A stretch of 12,928 nt of DNA from DATDCV01 sp036524155 (GTDB taxonomy: Bacteria > Verrucomicrobiota > Verrucomicrobiia > Limisphaerales > UBA8199). The stretch covers positions 1 to 12,928 of the forward strand of contig DATDCV010000116.1 in assembly GCA_036524155.1 (NCBI GenBank), in the 5' to 3' direction. The position numbers and the translations under genes are program-made. Shown in pieces: positions 1 to 7,577 of the stretch. The notes beneath the pieces were generated by a model, which was given only the letters and a program-made list of their open reading frames with translations, was not told the DNA's origin and made no database searches. Within the stretch, counting starts at the first letter, position 1. Each line of letters starts with the position of its first letter.

Positions 1-654
1 GAGCTTGCCCGGCGCTATGATGTGGCGACCGCCTGTGTCAAGCCTTATGCGGTGGGCATGGCGCGCCGTTTGCTGGAAGGTTCGGCGGTGGGCGTGTGTG
101 CGGTGATCGGTTTTCCACACGGCAACAGCACGCCCGCCATCAAGGTCGCCGAGACGGTGCAGGCGATGGCGGATGGCAGCATTGAGATTGATATGGTGAT
201 CAATATCGGCAAGGCGCTCAGCGGGGATTGGGAGTATGTGCGGCGCGACATCAAAGCCGTGTGCGACGAGGCGCACCAGCGCGGCGCGAAGGTGAAGGTG
301 ATCATCGAAAACGATTATCTTGGCAACGGCGGGGCCGGGTTGAGCGGCGACGATCTGAAGCGAAAGCTCTGCGGGATTTGCGAGCAGGCCGGGGCCGATT
401 GGGTCAAGACGTCGACGGGCTACGGCTTCGTCAAAGGACCGGATGGGAAATACAGCTACCAGGGCGCAACCGAACCGGACGTGAAGCTGATGAAAGCGAG
501 CGTGTCAGACCGGGTGCAGGTTAAAGCCGCGGGCGGCGTACGGGACTTGAACGGGCTGATCCTCGTGCGCGACGCGGGGGCCTCGCGCTGCGGTGCCAGC
601 GCGACCGTCGCGATTCTTGACGAATACAAGAAACGCGCTGCGGCGGAGCACTAA
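1..654 (+). CDS. deoC: Deoxyribose-phosphate aldolase, 5'-truncated by window edge
   Basis: This class I aldolase of nucleoside catabolism reversibly cleaves 2-deoxyribose-5-phosphate to glyceraldehyde-3-phosphate and acetaldehyde in the cytoplasm. The frame is open from base 1 (first residues ELARRYDVATACVKPY), so the start lies before the window; the GTG at base 22 is internal. About 217 residues are visible, against a usual 220-260, so only a short N-terminal piece is missing. Family signatures are present: EIDMVINIGKAL with the acid/base Asp (codon 190-192), KTSTGYG with the Schiff-base Lys (codon 406-408), and VKAAGGVR with the second active-site Lys (codon 523-525). All three catalytic residues are intact, so the enzyme should be active. 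The gene ends TAA and is followed by a repeat-rich gap, so nothing downstream is clearly co-transcribed. Identity is secure; only the start is unknown. Confidence 0.95.
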   Translation, partial: ELARRYDVATACVKPYAVGMARRLLEGSAVGVCAVIGFPHGNSTPAIKVAETVQAMADGSIEIDMVINIGKALSGDWEYVRRDIKAVCDEAHQRGAKVKVIIENDYLGNGGAGLSGDDLKRKLCGICEQAGADWVKTSTGYGFVKGPDGKYSYQGATEPDVKLMKASVSDRVQVKAAGGVRDLNGLILVRDAGASRCGASATVAILDEYKKRAAAEH

Positions 655-753
655 GCGGGGCGGCTCAAAGGTCCATCCATCCGGCAGGCAGGCAACCGCC
701 GTGGCCCCGTGGCTGCGCGAATGGCTGAGTCCCCCCCAGTCCTGGCCCGGAAC

Positions 754-813
754 GCCGAGTTGCACTCGGCTTGGCACCCGGCTTGGCACTTGGCTTGGCA
801 CTCGGCTTACATG
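754..813. repeat. Hairpin plus 12-bp tandem repeat
   Basis: GCCGAGT (754-760) and ACTCGGC (764-770) form a perfect 7-bp hairpin with a 3-base loop. From 766 a 12-base unit runs in tandem: TCGGCTTGGCAC (766-777), CCGGCTTGGCAC (778-789), TTGGCTTGGCAC (790-801), and a decayed fourth unit starting TCGGCTTAC. The units differ only in the first two bases. This is replication-slippage type DNA or part of a larger dispersed repeat. There are no spacers, so it is not a CRISPR. Confidence 0.8.
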
Positions 814-832
814 CGGCCGTCGGCTGGCTTAA

Positions 833-849
833 GCCGATTAAAAATCGGC
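833..849. repeat. Short perfect hairpin, possible weak terminator or repeat fragment
   Basis: GCCGATT (833-839), loop AAA, AATCGGC (843-849) give a perfect 7-bp stem. On the + strand it is followed by GCTCCC rather than a T tract, so it is a poor Rho-independent terminator for deoC. A piece of a dispersed extragenic palindrome is the more likely reading, and that is inference. Confidence 0.45.
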
Positions 850-933
850 GCTCCCACCCATGGCTGAGGCGGCACGAATTGCTCCTTCAATTGCCTTGCC
901 GCCGGGCGATTCTTCGGATTAACTAATGGCCTT

Positions 934-3507
934 ATGAGGGAGCCTCTGGCAGGCCCGGCGTCGCCTGCGTCTCCGAGCCCCTTGCCGTTCAGGAGCCCGG
1001 CTGGGCAAACTGTAGACCTCGCGCGCCCTCCTCCCCAAGTCCCCGACCACGAACTGCTCCGGCTGATTGGCCACGGCGCCTACGGGGAAGTCTGGCTGGC
1101 GCGCAGCGTCGTCGGCACACTCCGGGCCGTCAAGGTGGTGCACCGACACGACTTTGAAGAGGAGCATCCGTTCGACCGCGAGTTCAAAGGCATCCAGAAA
1201 TTCGAGCCGATCTCCCGCTCCCACCCCGGCGTGGTGAACATCCTCCAAATCGGGCGCAACGAGGCAGAGGGGTATTTCTACTACGTGATGGAGCTGGCGG
1301 ACGACGCAGGAAATCCGAAATCCGAAATCCGAGATCCGAAAGAAACCCGAAATCCGAAGGCCGAAGCAACCCCGGAGAGCACTCAGGTTCGGGCTTCGGA
1401 CTTCGGACTTCTTTCGGGTTTCGGCCTTCGGTCTTCGGATTTGTACACCCCCCGCACCCTCCGCAGTGATCTGAAACTCCGCGGTCGCCTGCCGTTCGAC
1501 GAGTGCCTGCAAATCGGACTCTCCCTTACGAGTGCGCTGGAGCACTTGCACCAGCACGGCCTCGTCCATCGCGACGTGAAACCGTCGAACATCATCTTCG
1601 TGGACGGCCAGCCCAAGCTCGCCGACATCGGGTTGGTGGCGGGTGTGGATGAAGCGCGGTCGTTCGTCGGCACAGCGGGCTTCATCCCGCCGGAAGGGCC
1701 GGGCAGACCGCAGGCGGACCTCTACAGCCTGGGTATCGTGCTTTACGTAATGAGCACGGGAAAGCGGCACGATGCGTACCCGGAGCCGCTTTCGGACTTG
1801 GATTCCGACCCGGACCATCAGCGGTGGCTGGAGTTGAACGCCGTTATTCACACAGCCTGCCATGCCGACCCGCGCGAGCGGTATCAGACTGCCGGAGACA
1901 TGCACAGCGACCTGCTCCGATTGCAGGCGGGGAAGCCGGTGCGGAGGCGGGTGACTTTGCGCCGGGCCGCCGAGCGGACGAAACGTGTGTGGCCAGTCCT
2001 GGCCGCCGCGGTGTTGCTGCTGTTGGCCCTTCCCTGGCTGGCGCGCCGGCAGGGTCTCGCGCCGCCGCCCGTCCCGACGGAGAAGGCGTCGGTGTTCGTT
2101 CTGCCTTTTCGCAGTGAAGGCAGCAACGCAGTCCCTAACGACCTCTGCGGGCGGATCACGGATGCGTTCATTGATTCGCTGGCATTGATCGAGGGCGTCC
2201 GGCGCAGTCCCCGGAAATCAGGGTGGGTGCATCAGGATGAGTCCATGCTATGCCAGTCGTTGGCCAAAACGAACGACATGCGGTACATCTTGACAGGACG
2301 GATCAGCGGCTCGGGAGATGATTTGAACCTCACGCTGCATCTCAACAAAAGAGGAGAGGCCGCGCCGGTCTGGAGCCAGAGCTTTTCTGGAAATACGAAC
2401 CAGGTTGTAGCGCTCGAGCAGCGGGCTCTGGTGTGCCTGGCCGAAGTCCTGGGACTCAGGATTACGGGGAATGAGCAGCAGAAGATTGACCGGTTGTTGG
2501 CTAGCAACCAGGAGGCGCTAAAGTGGATGCGCCAGGCTGATGCCGCCTACCAGAACCAAGCCGGCACACAAGTCGGCTTCCTCGAGATCCAGCGCCTTGC
2601 CCAGAAGGCCAAAGAACTCGACCCAAATTACGTGGATGCGGATTTCCAGGATGTTTTGGTATTGCGCGACGTGGCGCTGAACCGGGCTTCGAGGGAGTCT
2701 TGGCCCAGTATCGGCGTGCGGCTGGAGAAGATTTTAGGGCAAGATGACACGCACGCGGGCGCGTTGGATCAAATGTGCGGGTACACGCTGTTTTACAGCC
2801 GTGACTGGGCGGCGTTGTGGCCCTGGGTGGAGCGGTTGCTCGCAGCCAGCGAACCGCAGCGGCGTGAGTGGCTCGCAGCCATGTACTATCGCGTGCACGG
2901 GTGGTCTGAGGAAGCGTGGATGCACCAAAGGCGGTCCGAGAACCCGGAGCCGATCGACTTCGTTCAGTTGTTCCACCTAGCTGGTTCGCGACGAGTTGAC
3001 CGCCTTTGGGCCGAAAGCGTGCAGGCGGCGCGCCGCGTTATGGATCTTTATCCCAGCAACAGCTTTGGGTATCACGCGCTTGCTTACGGCCTAATCGGTG
3101 GAGGAGACTTTGAACAAGGTATTGAAGCGACCTGGAAAGTCGCGGGGGCCTACCAGCAGGAGATGACCGCCTTACGAGGCTATGCCTTTGCGAAAATGGG
3201 GCAGCCGGATAAAGCACGGGAGATCTTGAGCGAGTTCACAGAACTGAGCCGGAAACGCGCTTACGTCCAACCGTACGTCGTGGCCCGTATTCAAGCGGCC
3301 CTGGGGGAAAATGAAGCGGCGCTTGAGTGGCTGGAAAAGGCGGAACTCGAAAAATCGGAATACCTCATGTTCCCAGATGTGGGGGGCCTGCGGACCGATC
3401 CCGCCTGGGATGGTCTGCAAAACGAACCGCGTTACCGGCAGCTTTGCGACCGCTTGGGCCTTGGCAAGAACCAGTGGCCACGGCCCAAACCCGAACGAAT
3501 GCCGTAA
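934..3507 (+). CDS. Membrane Ser/Thr protein kinase with TolB-like and repeat C-terminus, carrying a palindrome insertion
   Basis: This is an 857-residue Hanks-type kinase. Kinase motifs: Gly-loop IGHGAYGEV (45-53), ATP-binding Lys67 in AVKVV, likely helix-C Glu83, hinge YYVMELADD, catalytic HRDVKPSN (Asp214), DIG at 231-233 in place of DFG, and an APE-like IPPEG. A basic stretch precedes one membrane helix (about 352-370), so the kinase should be cytoplasmic. Residues about 386-510 (VFVLPF...YILTGRISG) resemble the TolB/FlgO-like module often paired with such kinases. The rest is helical and TPR-like (YPSNSFGYHALAYGL, KMGQPDKAREIL), probably a binding platform. The ATG at 934 is chosen because no other start lies between it and the in-frame stop at 865; no good Shine-Dalgarno is seen. 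Residues about 127-170 are encoded by a palindromic repeat inserted in frame between hinge and helix D. The substrate is unknown. Downstream is a convergent gap with no clear terminator. Confidence 0.92.
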   Translation: MREPLAGPASPASPSPLPFRSPAGQTVDLARPPPQVPDHELLRLIGHGAYGEVWLARSVVGTLRAVKVVHRHDFEEEHPFDREFKGIQKFEPISRSHPGVVNILQIGRNEAEGYFYYVMELADDAGNPKSEIRDPKETRNPKAEATPESTQVRASDFGLLSGFGLRSSDLYTPRTLRSDLKLRGRLPFDECLQIGLSLTSALEHLHQHGLVHRDVKPSNIIFVDGQPKLADIGLVAGVDEARSFVGTAGFIPPEGPGRPQADLYSLGIVLYVMSTGKRHDAYPEPLSDLDSDPDHQRWLELNAVIHTACHADPRERYQTAGDMHSDLLRLQAGKPVRRRVTLRRAAERTKRVWPVLAAAVLLLLALPWLARRQGLAPPPVPTEKASVFVLPFRSEGSNAVPNDLCGRITDAFIDSLALIEGVRRSPRKSGWVHQDESMLCQSLAKTNDMRYILTGRISGSGDDLNLTLHLNKRGEAAPVWSQSFSGNTNQVVALEQRALVCLAEVLGLRITGNEQQKIDRLLASNQEALKWMRQADAAYQNQAGTQVGFLEIQRLAQKAKELDPNYVDADFQDVLVLRDVALNRASRESWPSIGVRLEKILGQDDTHAGALDQMCGYTLFYSRDWAALWPWVERLLAASEPQRREWLAAMYYRVHGWSEEAWMHQRRSENPEPIDFVQLFHLAGSRRVDRLWAESVQAARRVMDLYPSNSFGYHALAYGLIGGGDFEQGIEATWKVAGAYQQEMTALRGYAFAKMGQPDKAREILSEFTELSRKRAYVQPYVVARIQAALGENEAALEWLEKAELEKSEYLMFPDVGGLRTDPAWDGLQNEPRYRQLCDRLGLGKNQWPRPKPERMP
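1311..1442. repeat. 132-bp imperfect palindrome inside the kinase coding sequence
   Basis: The left arm (1311-1365) is built from CCGAA/ATCCGAA units and the right arm (1388-1442) from TTCGG/TTCGGAT units. Reverse-complementing the right arm aligns it to the left with no gaps and about 45 of 55 matches, around a roughly 22-base loop. The element is exactly 44 codons with no stop, and adds a peptide running from NPKSEIRDPKETRNPK to ASDFGLLSGFGLRSSDL. Kinase homology resumes at YTPRTLRSDLKLRGRLPF. The short-unit repeat composition is unlike the gene on either side. Confidence 0.85.
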
Positions 3508-3626
3508 TTAAGAAGGAGGCGACAGGGACAATGTGTCCGATCGGCAGCACTGAAACCGCACGAACCGTCAATGAAAGTGTCGGTGCTGAGGGGAGACCAA
3601 CCGGGGTTGTATCTCCTCGGCCTCAG

Positions 3627-3714
3627 GTAGGGCCGCCTCGCCGAGGGGGCCGCGATTCCGGCGAAATGCCCGAAAGAATCAACAGAAACGGCCGCCTCGG
3701 CGAGGCGGCCCTAC
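3627..3714. repeat. Perfect 20-bp inverted repeat element
   Basis: GTAGGGCCGCCTCGCCGAGG (3627-3646) and its exact reverse complement (3695-3714) flank 48 bases. Within the right half, GCCGCCTC (3691-3698) and GAGGCGGC (3702-3709) form a further 8-bp hairpin, so the element has nested palindromes. It carries no gene. It looks like a non-autonomous dispersed extragenic element; copy number cannot be judged from one window. Confidence 0.85.
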
Positions 3715-3840
3715 CGTGTAGTAAGGCATTACACCGGGTTTGCGATTGGTGGTGCCCTCGAAGACTTGTACACTCTCATTGGTGACTATTTTGCTTTCAA
3801 AGTGTCAACCATGGTGGCGAGCAGGACTCTTTCAGAAAAC

Positions 3841-3876
3841 AGAGCGAAGCGGCCCTTACACCTTCCGCTTCGCTCT
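3841..3876 (-). terminator. Rho-independent terminator of the propeller gene
   Basis: AGAGCGAAGCGG (3841-3852) and CCGCTTCGCTCT (3865-3876) form a perfect 12-bp stem with a 12-base loop. Read on the minus strand it lies 35 bases past the stop of the FG-GAP gene and is followed by GTTTTCTG, a short T-rich tail. On the plus strand the following bases are C-rich, so it suits the minus-strand gene. Confidence 0.75.
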
Positions 3877-3911
3877 CGCCCCCAAACCCCCATGTCCGAG
3901 GGGCAAACTAG

Positions 3912-6900
3912 TCACTTCATTCGATAGTACCGGGATGAGCCGACGGCTGGGGCCGCCGGGTCCACATACTCGATGGGCTCGCAGGAGCCCGACCCTGTGC
4001 AGTTGGTCAACACCGTCCAGTTCACGAAGTCGGTCGTGGCCTGGAGCTGATAGACACGGTTGGTGCTCATCGTCATCGCGACGTGGAACTTGCCGTCTGT
4101 CCCCAAGTGACCTTTCAGGCTGGGCTCCACGATCGTCAGGATCTGCTTCGGAGCCACATTCGTGAATTCCTCGAAGATGCCCGAGGGCCACTCGATTCGG
4201 AGCAGGGGAACGTTAATAGCGTCACCAAGCCCAAAATGTGGGATAACACCGTTATCTGTGCCGAAACCACCGGCAGCGACCTGTTGGGTTTGGCGAACAT
4301 CTCGCCCAAAAATCCTTGCTGTGGCCCTGATCTTGGCACCAACGCCCGAGCGGTTGGAGGCTTGGCCTATGAGTCTGACTTTGAGCCAACTGTTGGAATT
4401 CCCATTGTTGTGGTACAATAGGTTCGGCTCGGGACTTGCATCTCCGCAAGCGATGAACAGGTCCAGGTGCCCATCGTTGTCATAGTCCACCCAGTTCACA
4501 CCGCAGTCCCTGTTGCCGTCGTGGACCGGGCTGCCAATATCGAGGGCACTGAACGTGCCATCTCCGTTGTTTCGGTAAAATGTGTTGGTGCGGTTGTATT
4601 CGTTGACGACAAACAAATCGACGTTGCCGTCGTTATCCCAGTCACCCCAGGCTGAGCCATAGGACTCAGTTGTATAGCCGAGACCTGCGGTTGAAGCCAC
4701 GTTGACAAAGTTGGTGCCTCCCAGGTTTCTATGAAGCGCGATTCTCCGCGTGATACCTACCACGGAAGCATCCAGCCAGCCGTCATTATCATAGTCCACC
4801 CACTGGACGATGAACCCGCCGGTGTCAGTGGCCAGGCTGCCCAAAAGGACGCGCGCGAACTTTCCCCTTCCATCGTTCCGATAAAGGAAGGTGCCGTTTA
4901 CCGTACCGACCAGGAGATCAGCGTCTCCGTCGTTGTTATAGTCCCCCCATGAAGGAACGTAGGAGGTGCCAGAATAGGTGGCGATGTCACCGACCTCGCT
5001 CGCAGCCAGGCGGCGGTATGTGCCGTTCCCCTGGTTCCGATATACGAGATTCTGACCAGACCAGTTGCTGAAAAAAATATCCAGCCATCCGTCTCCGTCT
5101 ATGTCCGCCAACGCAGGAGACTGGAACTGGCCAGTCTCCGCAAATCGGTAGGAAGTAAACACTCCACCACCCTGATTGAACAGAATCTCATTCGGCCCCG
5201 AAAAGACGCGAGGTACGACCAGGTCCACATCGCCGTCGTTGTCCATGTCCGCCCAGGCAGCGTCCGCACCCGTCCCGAGAGTGGCGAGAAAGGCGTTGGT
5301 CGTCATCTTGGTGAAGGATCCGTCCCCATTATTGCGATAGAGTGAGTTGCGCACATCGGTACTGAATGAACTGTTGGCTACGTAGAGGTCCAGGTAACCG
5401 TCCCCGTTGTAGTCCCCCCAAGCGCCGGAAATAGAGCCCTCCTGGTCTGTCACAATGCTGCCTGCATTGATCTTGGTGAAGGTTGTATCCACGAACAGGT
5501 ACACGAAGTTCGTGTAGGAAGTGTCACCGGACGTCGCCACCACGCTGTAGCGGCCGCCATCGGCGAGCTGGATATTGGCAAGGTTCAGGGTCGCGTTGGT
5601 TTGACCATCCAGAGCCACGCCCTCGTGATACCACTGCCGGGTGCCAACGCGTAGCGATGTCAGGGTGATGCTGCCCCCGAGGCTGTCGGTGGGGCGCGCC
5701 GGTGCAACAAAGACCTGCTCCGTCAGGGTGACTATCCGGTCTGGCTGTACCGGGCTGTACTCGTTCACATTTCCCGACGGCCACTCGATGCGGACCTTGT
5801 CAACAACCGTGGCGTCCCCCAGGCCGAAGTTCAGCCGGGTGTCATTCTGCATCGCGTAACCGCCGTTGACTTCCTGCATTTGCCAAACTGACTGGCCGGC
5901 GATGGTGGCCTGAATGCGCACCTTGGCGCCAATGGCGTCCCGGTTCGAAGCCGCGCCGACCAGCTTGAACTTGACCCAGTGATTGGTGTTGCCAACAGTC
6001 TTGCCGAGGTTGCGATAGAGCCGGTGCTGGTCGTACTGGTGGGTCAGGATCACATCCATGAAACCGTCGTTGTCATAATCACCCCAGGGGCAAGCGAGCG
6101 AGTTGTCCGCCACTTCCGTAAACACGTCGACCGCGCGGCTGAAACTGCCATCACCGTTGTTGTGGAACAATCCCGGCTTGCTGGGGGTGTCCTGGCCTCC
6201 AACGATCAGCAGATCCAAGTTGCCGTCGTTGTCGTAATCCGCCCAGGTGGCACCAGCCCCGGCATTGAGAATGGCCACGAGGGCGAATCCGTCAATTCCA
6301 TCATTCAGGTAGAGGCGCGTCTGGGAGAAACTGGAAAGGGCAATATCCAAGTCCCCGTCCCGGTCGTAGTCCGCCCATGCTGCGTGCACCGTCTGCGCGT
6401 TTGACGGCAAGCCGTTAGCGACGGGAGTAAAGTTGCCTCCGCCGTCGTTACGCCACAAAGTGCTCGCGCTCGTATAGCCGCAGATAAACAAATCCGGGTC
6501 GCCATCGTTATCATAGTCGCCCCAGACGGCGTCGTTGGCGTAGGCAACTGTCGGCCCGAGGTTGGTGGAAGTGAAGGTGCCGTGCGGCGAGGCGTGATAA
6601 AGACGGCGGGAGCACGGGGCGGAGGAATAGGAGTCTGCCTCCGTGACATAGATATCGACCCATCCATCACGATCGTAATCAGCGGCTGCGGACCAGCTCC
6701 TGAATTGGGAACGCTGCGTCAAATCACCCGCCATGCCGCTGCGAAAGGTGCCGTCGCCGTTGTTCCAATACAGAGCATTGCGCGTACCTGTAGTACTTAG
6801 ATTGAGCACCAGCAGGTCGCGGTACCCATCGTTGTTGAAGTCGAGCCACGCGCAACCGTGAGAAGGGTGGTAATCCGTCGTGATCGGGCCGGCCGTCGAA

Positions 6901-7181
6901 CCCACGCGAGTGAAGGTGCCGTTGCCGTTGTTTCGGAAGAAGGCGTTGGTGGTTGGCGTGGTAAAGCCGATGGCCAGGTAAAGGTCGATGTCCAGGTCGT
7001 TGTCGTAGTCGCCCCAGCCCGCAGCAATGGAGTAGCCGGGAGCGTTAGTCACCCCAGCCGCGGCAGTCACATCCGCAAAGTGCGCAGCGGATGCCCGAAG
7101 ATAGAGCAACGTCAGGGAGACCGTTACGAGGGTGCATATCGTACTGCTTACTGTAGTGAGTGAGTTTTTTGTGGTTTTCAT
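3912..7181 (-). CDS. Secreted double FG-GAP propeller protein with two UnbV/ASPIC domains
   Basis: This is a 1089-residue exported protein. Residues 1-33 form a signal peptide: basic MKTTKN, hydrophobic ICTLVTVSLTLLYL, then RASAA. Seven Asp-rich Ca2+-binding loops of the DxDxDGxxD kind lie at about 58, 114, 168, 222, 271, 315 and 368, enough for one seven-bladed FG-GAP/VCBS propeller; the first loop reads DYDNDLDID and lacks the usual Gly. An UnbV/ASPIC domain follows (about 401-470, ending VRIEWPSG). An Ig-like segment (about 502-565, with DGGRYSVVA) leads to seven more loops at 590, 645, 693, 747, 796, 847 and 899, a second UnbV domain (about 932-1001, LRIEWPSG), and a C-terminal module (about 1030-1089). 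Such proteins are thought to act outside the cytoplasm in binding or adhesion; the ligand is unknown. The ATG at 7181 fits the signal peptide, although the upstream Shine-Dalgarno is weak. A strong terminator follows the stop. Confidence 0.93.
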   Translation of the reverse strand: MKTTKNSLTTVSSTICTLVTVSLTLLYLRASAAHFADVTAAAGVTNAPGYSIAAGWGDYDNDLDIDLYLAIGFTTPTTNAFFRNNGNGTFTRVGSTAGPITTDYHPSHGCAWLDFNNDGYRDLLVLNLSTTGTRNALYWNNGDGTFRSGMAGDLTQRSQFRSWSAAADYDRDGWVDIYVTEADSYSSAPCSRRLYHASPHGTFTSTNLGPTVAYANDAVWGDYDNDGDPDLFICGYTSASTLWRNDGGGNFTPVANGLPSNAQTVHAAWADYDRDGDLDIALSSFSQTRLYLNDGIDGFALVAILNAGAGATWADYDNDGNLDLLIVGGQDTPSKPGLFHNNGDGSFSRAVDVFTEVADNSLACPWGDYDNDGFMDVILTHQYDQHRLYRNLGKTVGNTNHWVKFKLVGAASNRDAIGAKVRIQATIAGQSVWQMQEVNGGYAMQNDTRLNFGLGDATVVDKVRIEWPSGNVNEYSPVQPDRIVTLTEQVFVAPARPTDSLGGSITLTSLRVGTRQWYHEGVALDGQTNATLNLANIQLADGGRYSVVATSGDTSYTNFVYLFVDTTFTKINAGSIVTDQEGSISGAWGDYNGDGYLDLYVANSSFSTDVRNSLYRNNGDGSFTKMTTNAFLATLGTGADAAWADMDNDGDVDLVVPRVFSGPNEILFNQGGGVFTSYRFAETGQFQSPALADIDGDGWLDIFFSNWSGQNLVYRNQGNGTYRRLAASEVGDIATYSGTSYVPSWGDYNNDGDADLLVGTVNGTFLYRNDGRGKFARVLLGSLATDTGGFIVQWVDYDNDGWLDASVVGITRRIALHRNLGGTNFVNVASTAGLGYTTESYGSAWGDWDNDGNVDLFVVNEYNRTNTFYRNNGDGTFSALDIGSPVHDGNRDCGVNWVDYDNDGHLDLFIACGDASPEPNLLYHNNGNSNSWLKVRLIGQASNRSGVGAKIRATARIFGRDVRQTQQVAAGGFGTDNGVIPHFGLGDAINVPLLRIEWPSGIFEEFTNVAPKQILTIVEPSLKGHLGTDGKFHVAMTMSTNRVYQLQATTDFVNWTVLTNCTGSGSCEPIEYVDPAAPAVGSSRYYRMK

Positions 7182-7286
7182 AATCTCAACTGGTGTTCAT
7201 GTTTTGTTCTGTTGGCGTTTCTCTGCTCTGGTAAGGCGGCCCCGTTCCAGCAAGGAAACAGGCCGAAATGCCTTCACCCTTCGGGG

Positions 7287-7391
7287 TCATCTATTGGCTA
7301 CTAATGAACATCCCGAAAAAGGTTGGCCGAGGCCCGTGCTGACACTTGCCAGGGACATCCCGGCAATCAGTATGTAAGTCCTTGTATTCAT
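7287..7391 (-). CDS. Possible small exported peptide or gene remnant (34 aa)
   Basis: An ATG at 7391 opens a 34-codon frame beginning MNTRTYILIAGMSLASVSTG and ending TGA at 7287. It has a basic N-terminus, a hydrophobic core and small residues near LGQP, so it looks like a Sec signal peptide followed by about 11 residues (FSGCSLVANR at the end). It lies on the same strand, 105 bases ahead of the propeller gene. No Shine-Dalgarno is visible (AACAATATG). It may be a genuine micropeptide, the broken 5' end of an old exported-protein gene, or chance. I do not recognise a family. Confidence 0.3.
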   Translation of the reverse strand: MNTRTYILIAGMSLASVSTGLGQPFSGCSLVANR

Positions 7392-7470
7392 ATTGTTTTG
7401 GTTGTTAAACGGCTTGGTTTCATCAGGCAGTTTTCCGTGTTCCGAGAATCAACCGCGGCGGCCGGTCCTG

Positions 7471-7508
7471 ATCTTTCACGATCTTTCAAAAATCTTTCAC
7501 AAATCTCT
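7471..7508. promoter_or_regulatory. Three phased 8-base direct repeats, possible operator
   Basis: ATCTTTCA occurs at 7471-7478, 7481-7488 and 7492-7499, with a partial ATCTCT at 7503-7508. On the minus strand this reads TGAAAGAT repeated every 10-11 bases, one helical turn. It lies about 290 bases ahead of the propeller start and 80 bases ahead of the small ORF, both on the minus strand. The spacing suits a transcription-factor array, but low-complexity slippage is equally possible. Confidence 0.3.
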
Positions 7509-7577
7509 TGCGACTAGAGTTTCCTGGGGTTGGCTTCTCGCACGGCGACCTTTTGGTGGCGGGAGTGCCAGGGGGCG

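Larger units (their letters stand above)
655..933. other. Repeat-rich intergenic gap between deoC and kinase gene
   Basis: No gene is seen in this 279-base gap. It holds a 7-bp hairpin, a 12-bp tandem repeat, the 10-bp palindrome GGCTTAAGCC (826-835) and a second 7-bp hairpin (833-849). The last 80 bases contain no clear Shine-Dalgarno. A three-codon frame ATG GCC TTA TGA (926-937) overlaps the kinase start; its TGA shares two bases with the kinase ATG, which might couple initiation or be chance. Confidence 0.6.
3508..3911. other. Convergent intergenic gap
   Basis: This gap between two converging genes holds a 20-bp inverted repeat and a terminator for the minus-strand gene. GGACA ATG TGTCC (3526-3538) is a 5-bp hairpin soon after the kinase stop. 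I see no convincing gene here. Confidence 0.6.

Noticed and set aside
766..813. Tandem repeats considered as a CRISPR array
   Set aside because: Units are 12 bases with no spacers and no cas genes are nearby.
919..1905. Long minus-strand frame of 328 codons opposite the kinase
   Set aside because: It mirrors the kinase frame, which has all catalytic motifs, and crosses the palindrome; its product shows no recognisable domain.
3531..3785. 84-codon plus-strand ORF with AAGGAGG 11 bases upstream
   Set aside because: The ribosome-site match is good, but the frame runs through the 20-bp inverted repeat element and the product has no recognisable features. It remains a weak possibility.
3912..7181. 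Possible two genes fused by assembly or frameshift in the propeller gene
   Set aside because: The frame is continuous across the Ig-like spacer and both halves keep full blade sets, so a genuine duplicated architecture is more likely.
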